DNA of 64,000 nucleotides. It comes from Pseudomonadota bacterium. Lineage in GTDB: Bacteria; Pseudomonadota; Gammaproteobacteria; Burkholderiales; Nitrosomonadaceae. Shown one piece after another: positions 8,385-15,946 of the stretch. Under the pieces are notes generated by a model, which saw nothing but the letters and a program-made list of their open reading frames with translations, had not been told where the DNA came from and ran no database searches. Numbering within the stretch: the first letter of the stretch is position 1; each line of letters begins with the position of its first letter. The position numbers and the translations under genes are program-made. Where the stretch lies: positions 1-64,000 of the forward strand of contig JAFEGA010000024.1 in assembly GCA_018240285.1 (NCBI GenBank), written 5' to 3'.

Positions 8385-10202
8385 TCAGTCCGGTTCCCGC
8401 TCCAAACCGCAGCAATGCGGCGCTGCATGTTCCGCATCCGGTTTATGCAAAATTTCGCCAGTCACCGCATTAGGCCGGAACGTGGTGCATCCCTTCAAAC
8501 CAAGATCGTACGCTTGCCGATACAAATCGCGAAAGGCCGCGAAATCGTAATCCGCCGGAACGTTGATCGTCTTGGAAATCGCCTGGTCGACATACGGCTG
8601 AATAGCCGCCTGCATGTGCAGGTGCTCGTCCGGTGTCAGTTCGTGCGCCGTAACGAAAGCCGGAGGCAAATCATCGCTGTCGTGATCCTTGCGCCATAGA
8701 GCGACGGCATAATCGGTCACCGCATAATCCGCGTAACAGCCATCGCGCTTCAGTATCCGGCGCGTGTAGTCACTGCCAAATACCGGTTCCAGCCCGCTCG
8801 AAATGTTGTTGGCCAGCAAGCTGATGGTGCCCGCCGGAGCAATGGCGGTCAGATGACTGTTGCGGATGCCGTATTGTGCGATGCCGCTGCGTATGGATTC
8901 CGGCAAAGTGCGCACAAAAGCACCGGCCAGGTATTTTTCTTTATCGAACAGCGGAAACGCGCCTTTCTCCCGCGCCAGTTCTATCGAAGCCTGATAAGCC
9001 GCGTGACAGATGCGCTGCATAACTTGCTGGGCGATTTGCACTGCTTCGCTGCTACCGTAGCGGGTTTGCAGCATGATCAGCGCATCGGCCAAGCCCGTCA
9101 GCCCCAAGCCGATACGTCGGGAATTACGCGCCTGTTCAGCCTGATTAACTAAGGGAAAATGCGAAACATCGATGACATTATCCAGCAACCGCACAGCAGT
9201 CTCGGCTGTCGCACCAATCGCATCGAGATCAAGCTGCGCTTGTGCAGTAAAAGGATTGCGTACGAATTGCGTGAGGTTGATCGAGCCCAGATTGCAAGCG
9301 CCGTACGGCGGCAGCGGCACCTCGCCGCACGGATTGGTGGCTTGAATCGTCTCGCAGTAATACAGATTATTCAGCCGGTTGATGCGGTCGATGAACAACA
9401 CGCCTGGTTCGGCATAATCGTAGTTGGCTTGCATGATTTTCTGCCACAACATGCGTGCCCGGATGCGTTTGTACACCTTGCATGGTACAGGATCGGCGTA
9501 TCCCGGCCAGGCGCGCATGAGCTTCTCGCTGCCGGTTTCACTTTCGTTCGCAGGAAAAACCAGCGGCCAATCTTCGTCGCGGCTGACGGCGGCCATGAAC
9601 GCATCGCTAACGAGCACGGAAATATTGAAATGCCGCAACTGGCTGCGATCCTGCTTGGCGGCGATGAATTCCTCGATATCCGGATGATCGCAACGCAACG
9701 TGCCCATCATCGCGCCGCGGCGTGCGCCGGTGGATAGAATGGTCGCACACATGCTGTCCCAGATGCGCATGAACGAAACTGGCCCGGAAGCCACCGCCCC
9801 GACACTGGCGGCTGGCATACCGCGTGGCCGCAGCGTCGAGAAATCATACCCAACCCCGCCGCCCTGCTGCATCGTCAACGCGCCTTCCTTGAGCGCGTCA
9901 AAAATGCCATCCATCGAATCGGCAATCGTTCCCATCACGAAACAATTAAACAACGTCACCTGATGCGCAGTCCCCGCCCCCGCCTGAATCCGCCCGCCGG
10001 GAAGAAATTTAAAATCACGCAGAATGCTGTAAAAACGCGCCTGCCAATCATCTGGATTTTTCTCCGGTGCAGCCAATGCTCTTGCGACGCGCTGCCAGGT
10101 GTCTTCGATGCAAGCATCCAGCGCTACACCGCCCTCATAGTGGCGGTATTTGGTATCCCAGATGTGCTGCGCGATGGGGACAGTGAAATGGGGGTCATCC
10201 AT
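8385..10202 (-). CDS. nrdJ: Adenosylcobalamin-dependent (class II) ribonucleotide reductase
   Basis: 605 residues. It reduces ribonucleotides to deoxyribonucleotides using a thiyl radical generated by adenosylcobalamin. The active-site loop NPCGE is at residues 290-294 (radical Cys292, Glu294). The redox partner cysteines are probably Cys87 (LFNCFVM) and Cys303 (GACNLGSINL). A C-terminal Cys pair (HCCGLE) could act as the reductant shuttle. QQGGGVGYDFSTLRPRG and STGARRGAMMG are typical of the monomeric/dimeric NrdJ group. It is shorter than the NrdJ types that carry a zinc-ribbon tail. I looked for a cobalamin riboswitch in the 300 bp upstream and did not see one. Confidence 0.93.
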   Translation of the reverse strand: MDDPHFTVPIAQHIWDTKYRHYEGGVALDACIEDTWQRVARALAAPEKNPDDWQARFYSILRDFKFLPGGRIQAGAGTAHQVTLFNCFVMGTIADSMDGIFDALKEGALTMQQGGGVGYDFSTLRPRGMPAASVGAVASGPVSFMRIWDSMCATILSTGARRGAMMGTLRCDHPDIEEFIAAKQDRSQLRHFNISVLVSDAFMAAVSRDEDWPLVFPANESETGSEKLMRAWPGYADPVPCKVYKRIRARMLWQKIMQANYDYAEPGVLFIDRINRLNNLYYCETIQATNPCGEVPLPPYGACNLGSINLTQFVRNPFTAQAQLDLDAIGATAETAVRLLDNVIDVSHFPLVNQAEQARNSRRIGLGLTGLADALIMLQTRYGSSEAVQIAQQVMQRICHAAYQASIELAREKGAFPLFDKEKYLAGAFVRTLPESIRSGIAQYGIRNSHLTAIAPAGTISLLANNISSGLEPVFGSDYTRRILKRDGCYADYAVTDYAVALWRKDHDSDDLPPAFVTAHELTPDEHLHMQAAIQPYVDQAISKTINVPADYDFAAFRDLYRQAYDLGLKGCTTFRPNAVTGEILHKPDAEHAAPHCCGLEREPD

Positions 10203-10508
10203 AGACTTTTCGAATCACATCTCACCCAGAACCATAACAAACACCCCGGGAAGAAAGTAGTCGCATCTTATCTTTACAAATAAAACATCATGATAGCATT
10301 ACGCAGAGGGAAGCTATACAATACCCTGCGTCAGTGGAGAAAATATTAACCTCACTTTTCACCTTGCTGATTTTCAATCAACTTTTGCCAAAAGGAAGAT
10401 AAATTTAGCTCGCAATGATTGGATCACACTATAAAATTATTTTCTTATAAGAATATAGTGCCACTGCCTCAATTCACCTCTAATAACATTATTAAACGAG
10501 AGACTTGT
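10203..10508. other. Divergent intergenic region, nrdJ / PEP-CTERM gene
   Basis: About 306 bp between divergent genes. It is AT-rich towards the PEP-CTERM gene and contains a GAGAG ribosome binding site at its end (10499-10503). No operator, riboswitch or RNA gene is recognisable. Confidence 0.4.
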
Positions 10509-11135
10509 ATGAATAAAATCAACAAACTTGTTAGTATCGCGGCTTTGTCGGCACTTTTGCCTGCCACCGCAATGGCTGTGCCGGTGCCATTAATCGACAA
10601 CCAAGTCATCATCGATAATGCGCCTTTCTACAGCATCGGCGCAGAAGACAGACTAGATTCTGGGAATCTCGCTTTAAATCATCCTGGATTCATTGATATT
10701 CCTTATGCGATCTTTGACTTAGGCTCAATAAGCTCGGTTTCAAGTGCGGTGCTCACTTGGAGCTTTGGCTCACTATTCGGGAGCTCTGGCCCGGCTGAGA
10801 TTACCGGCTATGCTGGTAATGACGCCGATGGAATCATTTCAGTCAGCGACCGGTTCATGGGAATCGCAGCGGATACATTCACATATTCTGGCGGGGAAAT
10901 TCGCAACCTAGATGTTACTTCGCTGGTTAACGCATCACTTTTAAGCGGCCAGTACTTCGCAACTCGTGCAGAAGTAACTATTGCACCAGACAAATTATCT
11001 GACTACCACGGCGGACAGTTTGTGACGGTATCGCTGGAAATCACTCCTGTTCCAGAACCTGAGACTTACGCCATGCTGTTAGCAGGACTTGGCATTCTCG
11101 GCTTCTCTATTCGCCGCAGAAAAGAAGAAGTATAA
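10509..11135 (+). CDS. PEP-CTERM sorted secreted protein
   Basis: 208 residues from the ATG at 10509, preceded by GAGAG at a good distance; upstream codons in the same frame are non-coding. A cleavable signal peptide (about residues 1-22, ending AMA) is followed by a secreted beta-rich domain without recognised catalytic motifs. The C-terminus is a classical exosortase signal: the VPEPETYAML motif, a hydrophobic helix (LLAGLGILGFSI) and the basic end RRRKEEV. Such proteins are processed by an exosortase and usually end up in the exopolysaccharide matrix or on the cell surface. No exosortase gene lies in the window. A strong terminator follows. Confidence 0.88.
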   Translation: MNKINKLVSIAALSALLPATAMAVPVPLIDNQVIIDNAPFYSIGAEDRLDSGNLALNHPGFIDIPYAIFDLGSISSVSSAVLTWSFGSLFGSSGPAEITGYAGNDADGIISVSDRFMGIAADTFTYSGGEIRNLDVTSLVNASLLSGQYFATRAEVTIAPDKLSDYHGGQFVTVSLEITPVPEPETYAMLLAGLGILGFSIRRRKEEV

Positions 11136-11163
11136 GCAATTACTTAATTCTATTTTGTTTTAA

Positions 11164-11197
11164 CAAACCCCGTCCTCCGTGACGGGGTTTGCTTTTT
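11164..11197 (+). terminator. Rho-independent terminator of PEP-CTERM gene
   Basis: A perfect 11-bp stem (CAAACCCCGTC at 11164-11174 with GACGGGGTTTG at 11181-11191), a 6-base loop, and then CTTTTTG. It lies 28 bp after the PEP-CTERM stop codon. Confidence 0.92.
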
Positions 11198-11291
11198 GTT
11201 TGATCATAATAATCGAACTTCCGCACTTTTACATTTCTGGTCAATCGCACTACTCTATGGCATACAGTAATAACCAGAATCTTATCGTTCA

Positions 11292-12110
11292 ATGAAAAAC
11301 TACCCAATAAAACCCGGCAGCAAGCTCGATCTATCGCGATGCGATCCCGGTGATACCGGCGATTTCGAGAAAACCACGCAAGGCAAGGAAGAAGCCAAAG
11401 CCGTTACAGAAAAATTGACCGGCAAACTGGATGAATTGCAGGAGCGATTATTCGCCAATGGCAACCGCGCGTTGCTGATCGTGTTGCAGGGCATGGATAC
11501 CAGCGGCAAGGATGGCGTCATCAAGCATGTGATGTCGGGTGTCAATCCGCAAGGCTGCAAGGTGGTGACGTTCAAGACGCCATCGACGGAAGAACTGAAG
11601 CATGATTTTTTGTGGCGCGTACATCAGAAAGCACCGGAAAAAGGCCAGATCGGTATTTTCAACCGTTCGCATTATGAAGATGTGTTGATCACGCGCGTGC
11701 ACGGCTTGATTTCGGATAAGGTGGTGCAACAGCGGTTTGATCAGATCAATGAATTTGAGGAGTTACTGTCCGAGAGCGGCACATGCATTCTGAAGTTCTT
11801 CCTCCACATTTCCAAGGATGAGCAGAAGAGACGCCTTGAGGAGCGCATCAACAATCCAGAGAAACGCTGGAAGTTCAGCACGGGCGACATCGAAGAGCGT
11901 AAATTCTGGAAAAACTATATGGAAGCGTTCGAAGCCATGCTCAGCGCCACCAGCACCGGTCTCGCACCATGGCATATCGTGCCAGCCAATCACAAGTGGT
12001 ACCGCAATCTGGTCATCGCACAGCAGGTAGTCAATGCGCTGGAAAACATGAAGCTAAAAACACCGCCAGCACCTGCAGGAATCAATTTTGATACCTTGAA
12101 GATAGAGTAG
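11292..12110 (+). CDS. ppk2: Polyphosphate kinase 2 family protein
   Basis: 272 residues, the length of a one-domain PPK2. The Walker A motif is GMDTSGKDG (residues 67-75) and the Walker B region is GIFNRSHYEDVL (about 121-132). The lid region KRRLEERINNPEKRWKFS follows. PPK2 enzymes transfer phosphate between polyphosphate and nucleoside mono- or diphosphates; short ones such as this usually phosphorylate AMP and/or ADP at the expense of polyphosphate, but the exact class cannot be fixed by eye. The CYTH-CHAD gene 54 bp downstream on the same strand also belongs to polyphosphate metabolism, so the two probably form an operon. Confidence 0.92.
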   Translation: MKNYPIKPGSKLDLSRCDPGDTGDFEKTTQGKEEAKAVTEKLTGKLDELQERLFANGNRALLIVLQGMDTSGKDGVIKHVMSGVNPQGCKVVTFKTPSTEELKHDFLWRVHQKAPEKGQIGIFNRSHYEDVLITRVHGLISDKVVQQRFDQINEFEELLSESGTCILKFFLHISKDEQKRRLEERINNPEKRWKFSTGDIEERKFWKNYMEAFEAMLSATSTGLAPWHIVPANHKWYRNLVIAQQVVNALENMKLKTPPAPAGINFDTLKIE

Positions 12111-12164
12111 TACAGTATCCGCTCCGCGCCATCTATTGCAGCACCATTCTCACGGAAAAATTGT

Positions 12165-13658
12165 ATGGAAATCGAGCTGAAGCTGGCTTTGCAGCCACGC
12201 CATGCGACCCGCATCCGGCGCCACCCTCTGTTGAACGCCAGCACACCGCGACAACATGCATTGCTCAGTATTTATTTCGATACCCCGAAGTTTGATTTGA
12301 TGCAGCGCGGCATCGCGTTGCGCGTGCGCCGCATCGGCAAGCAGTGGATTCAGACGTTGAAAGCCGAGACACAATCAATCGGTGCGCTCACCAGCCGCCC
12401 GGAGTGGGAAGCGGTTGTCGCGCATGGCGACCGGCCGGATTTCTCCGCACTGCCGCAAGCGGCGCTGGATTTACTGACCGGCGTCAAGCACAAACGTGTC
12501 GCGCCGGTATTCACCACCGAATTCCGGCGCACCGCATGGCAAATCGGTAATAGTAAAGCGCAAGCCGAAGTGGCGCTCGATCGCGGCAAGATCACGGCCG
12601 CCGGACGAAGCCGGGAGATTTGCGAAGTGGAAATCGAACTCAAATCCGGCAAACCGGAATTTCTGTTCGATATCGCGGAACAACTGCTGCGCGCCGCACC
12701 GTTGCACGTCGAGCCGCGCAGCAAAGCGGAGCGCGGTTATATCCTGAGCGGTGCGATCACCCCTAGTCCGGTTAAATCCGTCCGCTCAACCATTGCGCAA
12801 GACCAACCTGCGGATGAAGCCTGGAACGCCATTGTGCAAGCAGCATTGGTGCAATTAACCGCTAACGTGCCAGGTTTTCTGGAAAATGCGCACGACATCG
12901 AATACCTGCACCAACTGCGTGTGGCATTACGGCGTTTGCGCACCGCCGCGCAATTGGCGAAATCATTGGGGCAGGAAACACCCGCTTGGGAACGGCCATT
13001 GCGTGAATTGATGCACGCGCTGAATCCGGCACGCGATTGGGATGTATTTCAGCATGAAATCTTGCCCGGCATCTTTCCGGTTCTGACAGCACAGGCACCG
13101 CACGCGGCCGCCAAAGATAACACCCTCTCACTGCTGCAAAATACTGCCGCACAAGCCCGTCAGCGTGCACAAGCGCTATTGCTGCAACCAGCCTTTACCC
13201 AACTGATACTCGACATCGGCCGCAGCCTGCTGATGACGCCTGCCGATTCACACCGGCGCGATACCGGAACATGGGCGGCAACCATTCTCGAGCAACGCTG
13301 GCAAAAACTGCGCAAGCGCTGCCACGGTTTCGCCGCCTTGAATCCGGCCGAGCGCCACCTGGTGCGCATCGCCGCCAAAAAAATGCGCTACAGTGTGGAA
13401 GCGTTTGCGGTGCTGTATGGAAAACGAGCCACCCCGTTCATTGCTGCGCTGGCGGCTTTACAGGATGAACTGGGCGCGGAAAACGACCGCTTTATGGCTA
13501 TGCAATTATTGAATGAATTGCCCAAAAAAACCGCCGCGGTTAGTTTTCAGCTCGGGCAATTGAGCGGCGCACTGGCATTCGCGGCCGCGCAACATGATCA
13601 GTTATCGTCCGCAAGCTGGAAGAAACTGGCAGGGTCTACTTTATTCTGGCAGCAATAA
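12165..13658 (+). CDS. CYTH-CHAD domain protein (inorganic triphosphatase / polyphosphate-associated)
   Basis: 497 residues. The CYTH (triphosphate tunnel metalloenzyme) domain occupies about residues 1-200 and begins with the signature ExExK (residues 2-6, MEIELK). Further charged strands are visible (YFDTPKF, IALRVRR, CEVEIELKSG, SKAERGY). The CHAD domain occupies about residues 225-490, with conserved His/Arg helices (EYLHQLRVALRRLRTA and RIAAKKMRYSVEAF). CYTH domains of this type hydrolyse tripolyphosphate, and CHAD domains bind inorganic polyphosphate granules. Placement directly after ppk2 supports a polyphosphate role. It converges with the GIDE-domain gene, 9 bp between stops. Confidence 0.92.
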   Translation: MEIELKLALQPRHATRIRRHPLLNASTPRQHALLSIYFDTPKFDLMQRGIALRVRRIGKQWIQTLKAETQSIGALTSRPEWEAVVAHGDRPDFSALPQAALDLLTGVKHKRVAPVFTTEFRRTAWQIGNSKAQAEVALDRGKITAAGRSREICEVEIELKSGKPEFLFDIAEQLLRAAPLHVEPRSKAERGYILSGAITPSPVKSVRSTIAQDQPADEAWNAIVQAALVQLTANVPGFLENAHDIEYLHQLRVALRRLRTAAQLAKSLGQETPAWERPLRELMHALNPARDWDVFQHEILPGIFPVLTAQAPHAAAKDNTLSLLQNTAAQARQRAQALLLQPAFTQLILDIGRSLLMTPADSHRRDTGTWAATILEQRWQKLRKRCHGFAALNPAERHLVRIAAKKMRYSVEAFAVLYGKRATPFIAALAALQDELGAENDRFMAMQLLNELPKKTAAVSFQLGQLSGALAFAAAQHDQLSSASWKKLAGSTLFWQQ

Positions 13659-13667
13659 TGAGCACGT

Positions 13668-14597
13668 TCAGGCATGAACGTGTATCAGCCAAGCGGTCGC
13701 GCAAACCGACGCGATACACACGGCCAGCGCGGCATAGCTGTTGCGGCGGAATTTTTGCGCCAATAACGCTTGCGGGTACACCGAGATGATGAACGGCTGC
13801 GAAGAATTACGCGGTTTTGCGATGATATGGGTATCCGGCTCTACGGCAAGCTGGTCGTAAATCCGTTGCGCTTCGGTGTGCGCCTCGGTTCGCGCCGTTT
13901 CCCATTCCTGCTGATCGATATTGCCGTCGCAGTTGATATCGAAACGTTCGCGCAATGCCGGTTGATCGCGTTTCCACTCGTTGATTACATTGATCATGAC
14001 ATCGCGCACCGATTTCTGCGTCATGGCGGATGCGGTACTGAATTGCCCCAGAATATACAGCGGCTGCCCCGGCAGTATCAGCGATTCGCTGTAACGGTAG
14101 CGGTTCGACATGGCGTGCACGATCGATTGGCTTTCCAGCATTTGCGTGCGGGTTGGCCATTCGGTATTGCCGTACCACACCAATTTTTCATTGCCGTTGA
14201 CTTCGGCACGATCCGGATCGACATCGCAGCTGCTGGCGCCATCGGTAAGCTTGAAACGATGTTCACTGGTATTCGAGTACACCACATTCCAACGTGTTTG
14301 CGTACGGCCATTTTCGGTAAACGTTTCCTGCTGCTCGATTTTGCTGGAGTACCACAAACAGGGATGGTTGGAAAGCGGCGCGTAAATCGGCTGGTCATCG
14401 ATGAACCGGCCTTTTCCTTCCAGTTCAACATAACCTTGATGCGCCGAACGCAATTTCGCCGTCGGCGTATCCTCGATGATGCGCAGGCGTTTCCAGTTGC
14501 GCACAAATCCATAGAAACTGAGCAATACCGCAACAATCATCATGCCCAGCACATAGGGATAATCTTGCGGCGGAATCTCCGCCAGTATTTGATTCAT
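13668..14597 (-). CDS. GIDE-domain membrane protein with an EF-hand
   Basis: About 309 residues from the ATG at 14597; a TTG at 14615 overlapping the lemA stop is the alternative. It has an N-terminal membrane helix (about residues 13-32), a GIDE-type (E3-ligase-like, prokaryotic) domain in the middle and a second membrane helix at the C-terminus. Residues DINCDGNIDQQE near position 220 form a complete canonical EF-hand calcium loop (D1, N3, D5, G6, I8, D9, E12). GIDE proteins are commonly encoded next to LemA in bacteria; their biochemical role is unknown and ubiquitin ligase activity is not implied. The calcium loop is an unusual addition. It is the second gene of a lemA operon. Confidence 0.8.
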   Translation of the reverse strand: MNQILAEIPPQDYPYVLGMMIVAVLLSFYGFVRNWKRLRIIEDTPTAKLRSAHQGYVELEGKGRFIDDQPIYAPLSNHPCLWYSSKIEQQETFTENGRTQTRWNVVYSNTSEHRFKLTDGASSCDVDPDRAEVNGNEKLVWYGNTEWPTRTQMLESQSIVHAMSNRYRYSESLILPGQPLYILGQFSTASAMTQKSVRDVMINVINEWKRDQPALRERFDINCDGNIDQQEWETARTEAHTEAQRIYDQLAVEPDTHIIAKPRNSSQPFIISVYPQALLAQKFRRNSYAALAVCIASVCATAWLIHVHA

Positions 14598-14611
14598 ATG
14601 CAAGCCACACG

Positions 14612-15187
14612 TCAACCGAACAGCTTGCCGATATTGACATCCTGCTTGTCCGCTGCGCTGAATTCGAGCAAATCGCGCGGTCTGAATTTAAACCAATTGG
14701 CGATGATGACATCGGGAAACTGCTCGATCCGCACATTATTGATTTTCACCGCTTCGTTGTAATACTCGCGCCGGTCTGCGATGCTGTTTTCCAACCCGCT
14801 GATGCGCGCCTGCAAGTGCTGGAATTTTTCGCTGGCCTTCAGTTCGGGATAATCCTCCGCGACGGCAAACAGGTTGCCCAAACCCAGGCGCAAGCTATTC
14901 TCCGCCGCGCCCAGCGCGCCGATATTGCCCGCCTCGCGCGCGCTGGCGACTTGCGAACGCGCCGCAATCACTTGCTTCAACGTTTCCTGTTCGTACCCCA
15001 TAAATTGCTTGCACGTCTCGACCAGTTTCGGCAATTCATCGTGACGCTGTTTCAAAAGCACATCGATATTCGACCACGCTTGCGACACACTATGTTTGAT
15101 ATCCACCAGCCGGTTGTACAGCATGACGCCGTAAGCAGCAGCGATGATCACACCCGCCAGGGAAAGATAAACGACGATATCCAACAT
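14612..15187 (-). CDS. lemA: LemA family protein
   Basis: 191 residues, the usual LemA length. An N-terminal membrane anchor (about residues 1-23) is followed by the signature VDIKHSVSQAWSNIDVLLKQ and RHDELPKLVETCKQF. Long helices follow, with the NSLRLGLGNLFAVAEDYPEL and REYYNEAVKINNVRIEQFPD motifs. LemA proteins are inner-membrane proteins with an exposed helical bundle and no established reaction. The neighbouring GIDE-domain gene 15 bp downstream is the common partner. Confidence 0.93.
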   Translation of the reverse strand: MLDIVVYLSLAGVIIAAAYGVMLYNRLVDIKHSVSQAWSNIDVLLKQRHDELPKLVETCKQFMGYEQETLKQVIAARSQVASAREAGNIGALGAAENSLRLGLGNLFAVAEDYPELKASEKFQHLQARISGLENSIADRREYYNEAVKINNVRIEQFPDVIIANWFKFRPRDLLEFSAADKQDVNIGKLFG

Positions 15188-15398
15188 CCCGCCTCCTCTC
15201 AGTTATGTCCGTGCACTATACCTTGCCGTTCTTCTCCAAAATGCTTTGAAAAGATACCCGGAGCGGCTTTATTTCCCGGCGCAGCCTCGTTCATTCAGCA
15301 CGTTTTCATCAAATACTATTACTATTGACGGGCTGCGCAGCGCTTATCTATGCTACTCTGCTTTGAAAAATACCAATAGGACGTATCAGGAGTTGTCA

Positions 15399-15791
15399 AT
15401 GAACGCTTTCAAACCATTAAATAAATTAACGAAAAATATATTACTGGCTGTGCTGGTCTTGAGCATCACCGAGGTTTCCGCGCAATCGGACAAAATACCG
15501 GCGCAACCGGAAAAAAATACAACAGTGACGATAGTGCTCGGCGCGGAAGCTCCGGATGGTTGTGAATTGCTGGGTCCAGTGAAAGGCTCTTCAAAAGAAA
15601 ACGACAGCGACACAAACAGCGCACCGTATGTAGAACGGCTAATCAAAGCACGCAACAAGCTAAGAAACGAAACGCAAAAACTAGGCGGCGATACCGTGCA
15701 TGTCACGTATTCCAACAATTCGGGAAAATACGAGGTTCCCGGCGCTGATAAGGAAATCATATTTGCCGGCAATGCGTACCGTTGCGATTAG
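15399..15791 (+). CDS. Small secreted DUF4156/RcsF-like protein
   Basis: 130 residues from the ATG at 15399, which has CAGGAG ten bases upstream; the longer open frame before it is not supported. A signal peptide (about residues 1-28, ending VSA) has no lipobox. The mature part has DGCELLGPVKG, the helix RLIKARNKLRNETQKLGGDTVHVTY and the C-terminal NAYRCD. This pattern (Cys, then ARNxLRN...LGG, then a C-terminal Cys) resembles the DUF4156 / RcsF-like group, in which the two cysteines form a disulfide. The family call is by eye and moderate. It is a single gene without an evident operon. Confidence 0.7.
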   Translation: MNAFKPLNKLTKNILLAVLVLSITEVSAQSDKIPAQPEKNTTVTIVLGAEAPDGCELLGPVKGSSKENDSDTNSAPYVERLIKARNKLRNETQKLGGDTVHVTYSNNSGKYEVPGADKEIIFAGNAYRCD

Positions 15792-15946
15792 TTTGAAAAA
15801 ATAGCCGTCAAATACAAGCCATTCTCTTGATGGTAAGCTTATGAGCATACAGATAATTATCGTATAATCCTCGCCGGCCCGGATCGCTTCTCTAATTTTG
15901 ATCCTGCATTTGAATCTCTAAAACCCATTTCCCTATCAGAAAACGA

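Noticed and set aside
10203..10420. Cobalamin riboswitch upstream of nrdJ
   Set aside because: Looked for because the enzyme uses B12, but no B12-box-like core or paired elements were seen.
13663..13682. Hairpin CACGTTCA / TGAACGTG between the convergent CYTH-CHAD and GIDE genes
   Set aside because: The stem overlaps the GIDE stop codon and no T-run follows on either strand; not called a terminator.
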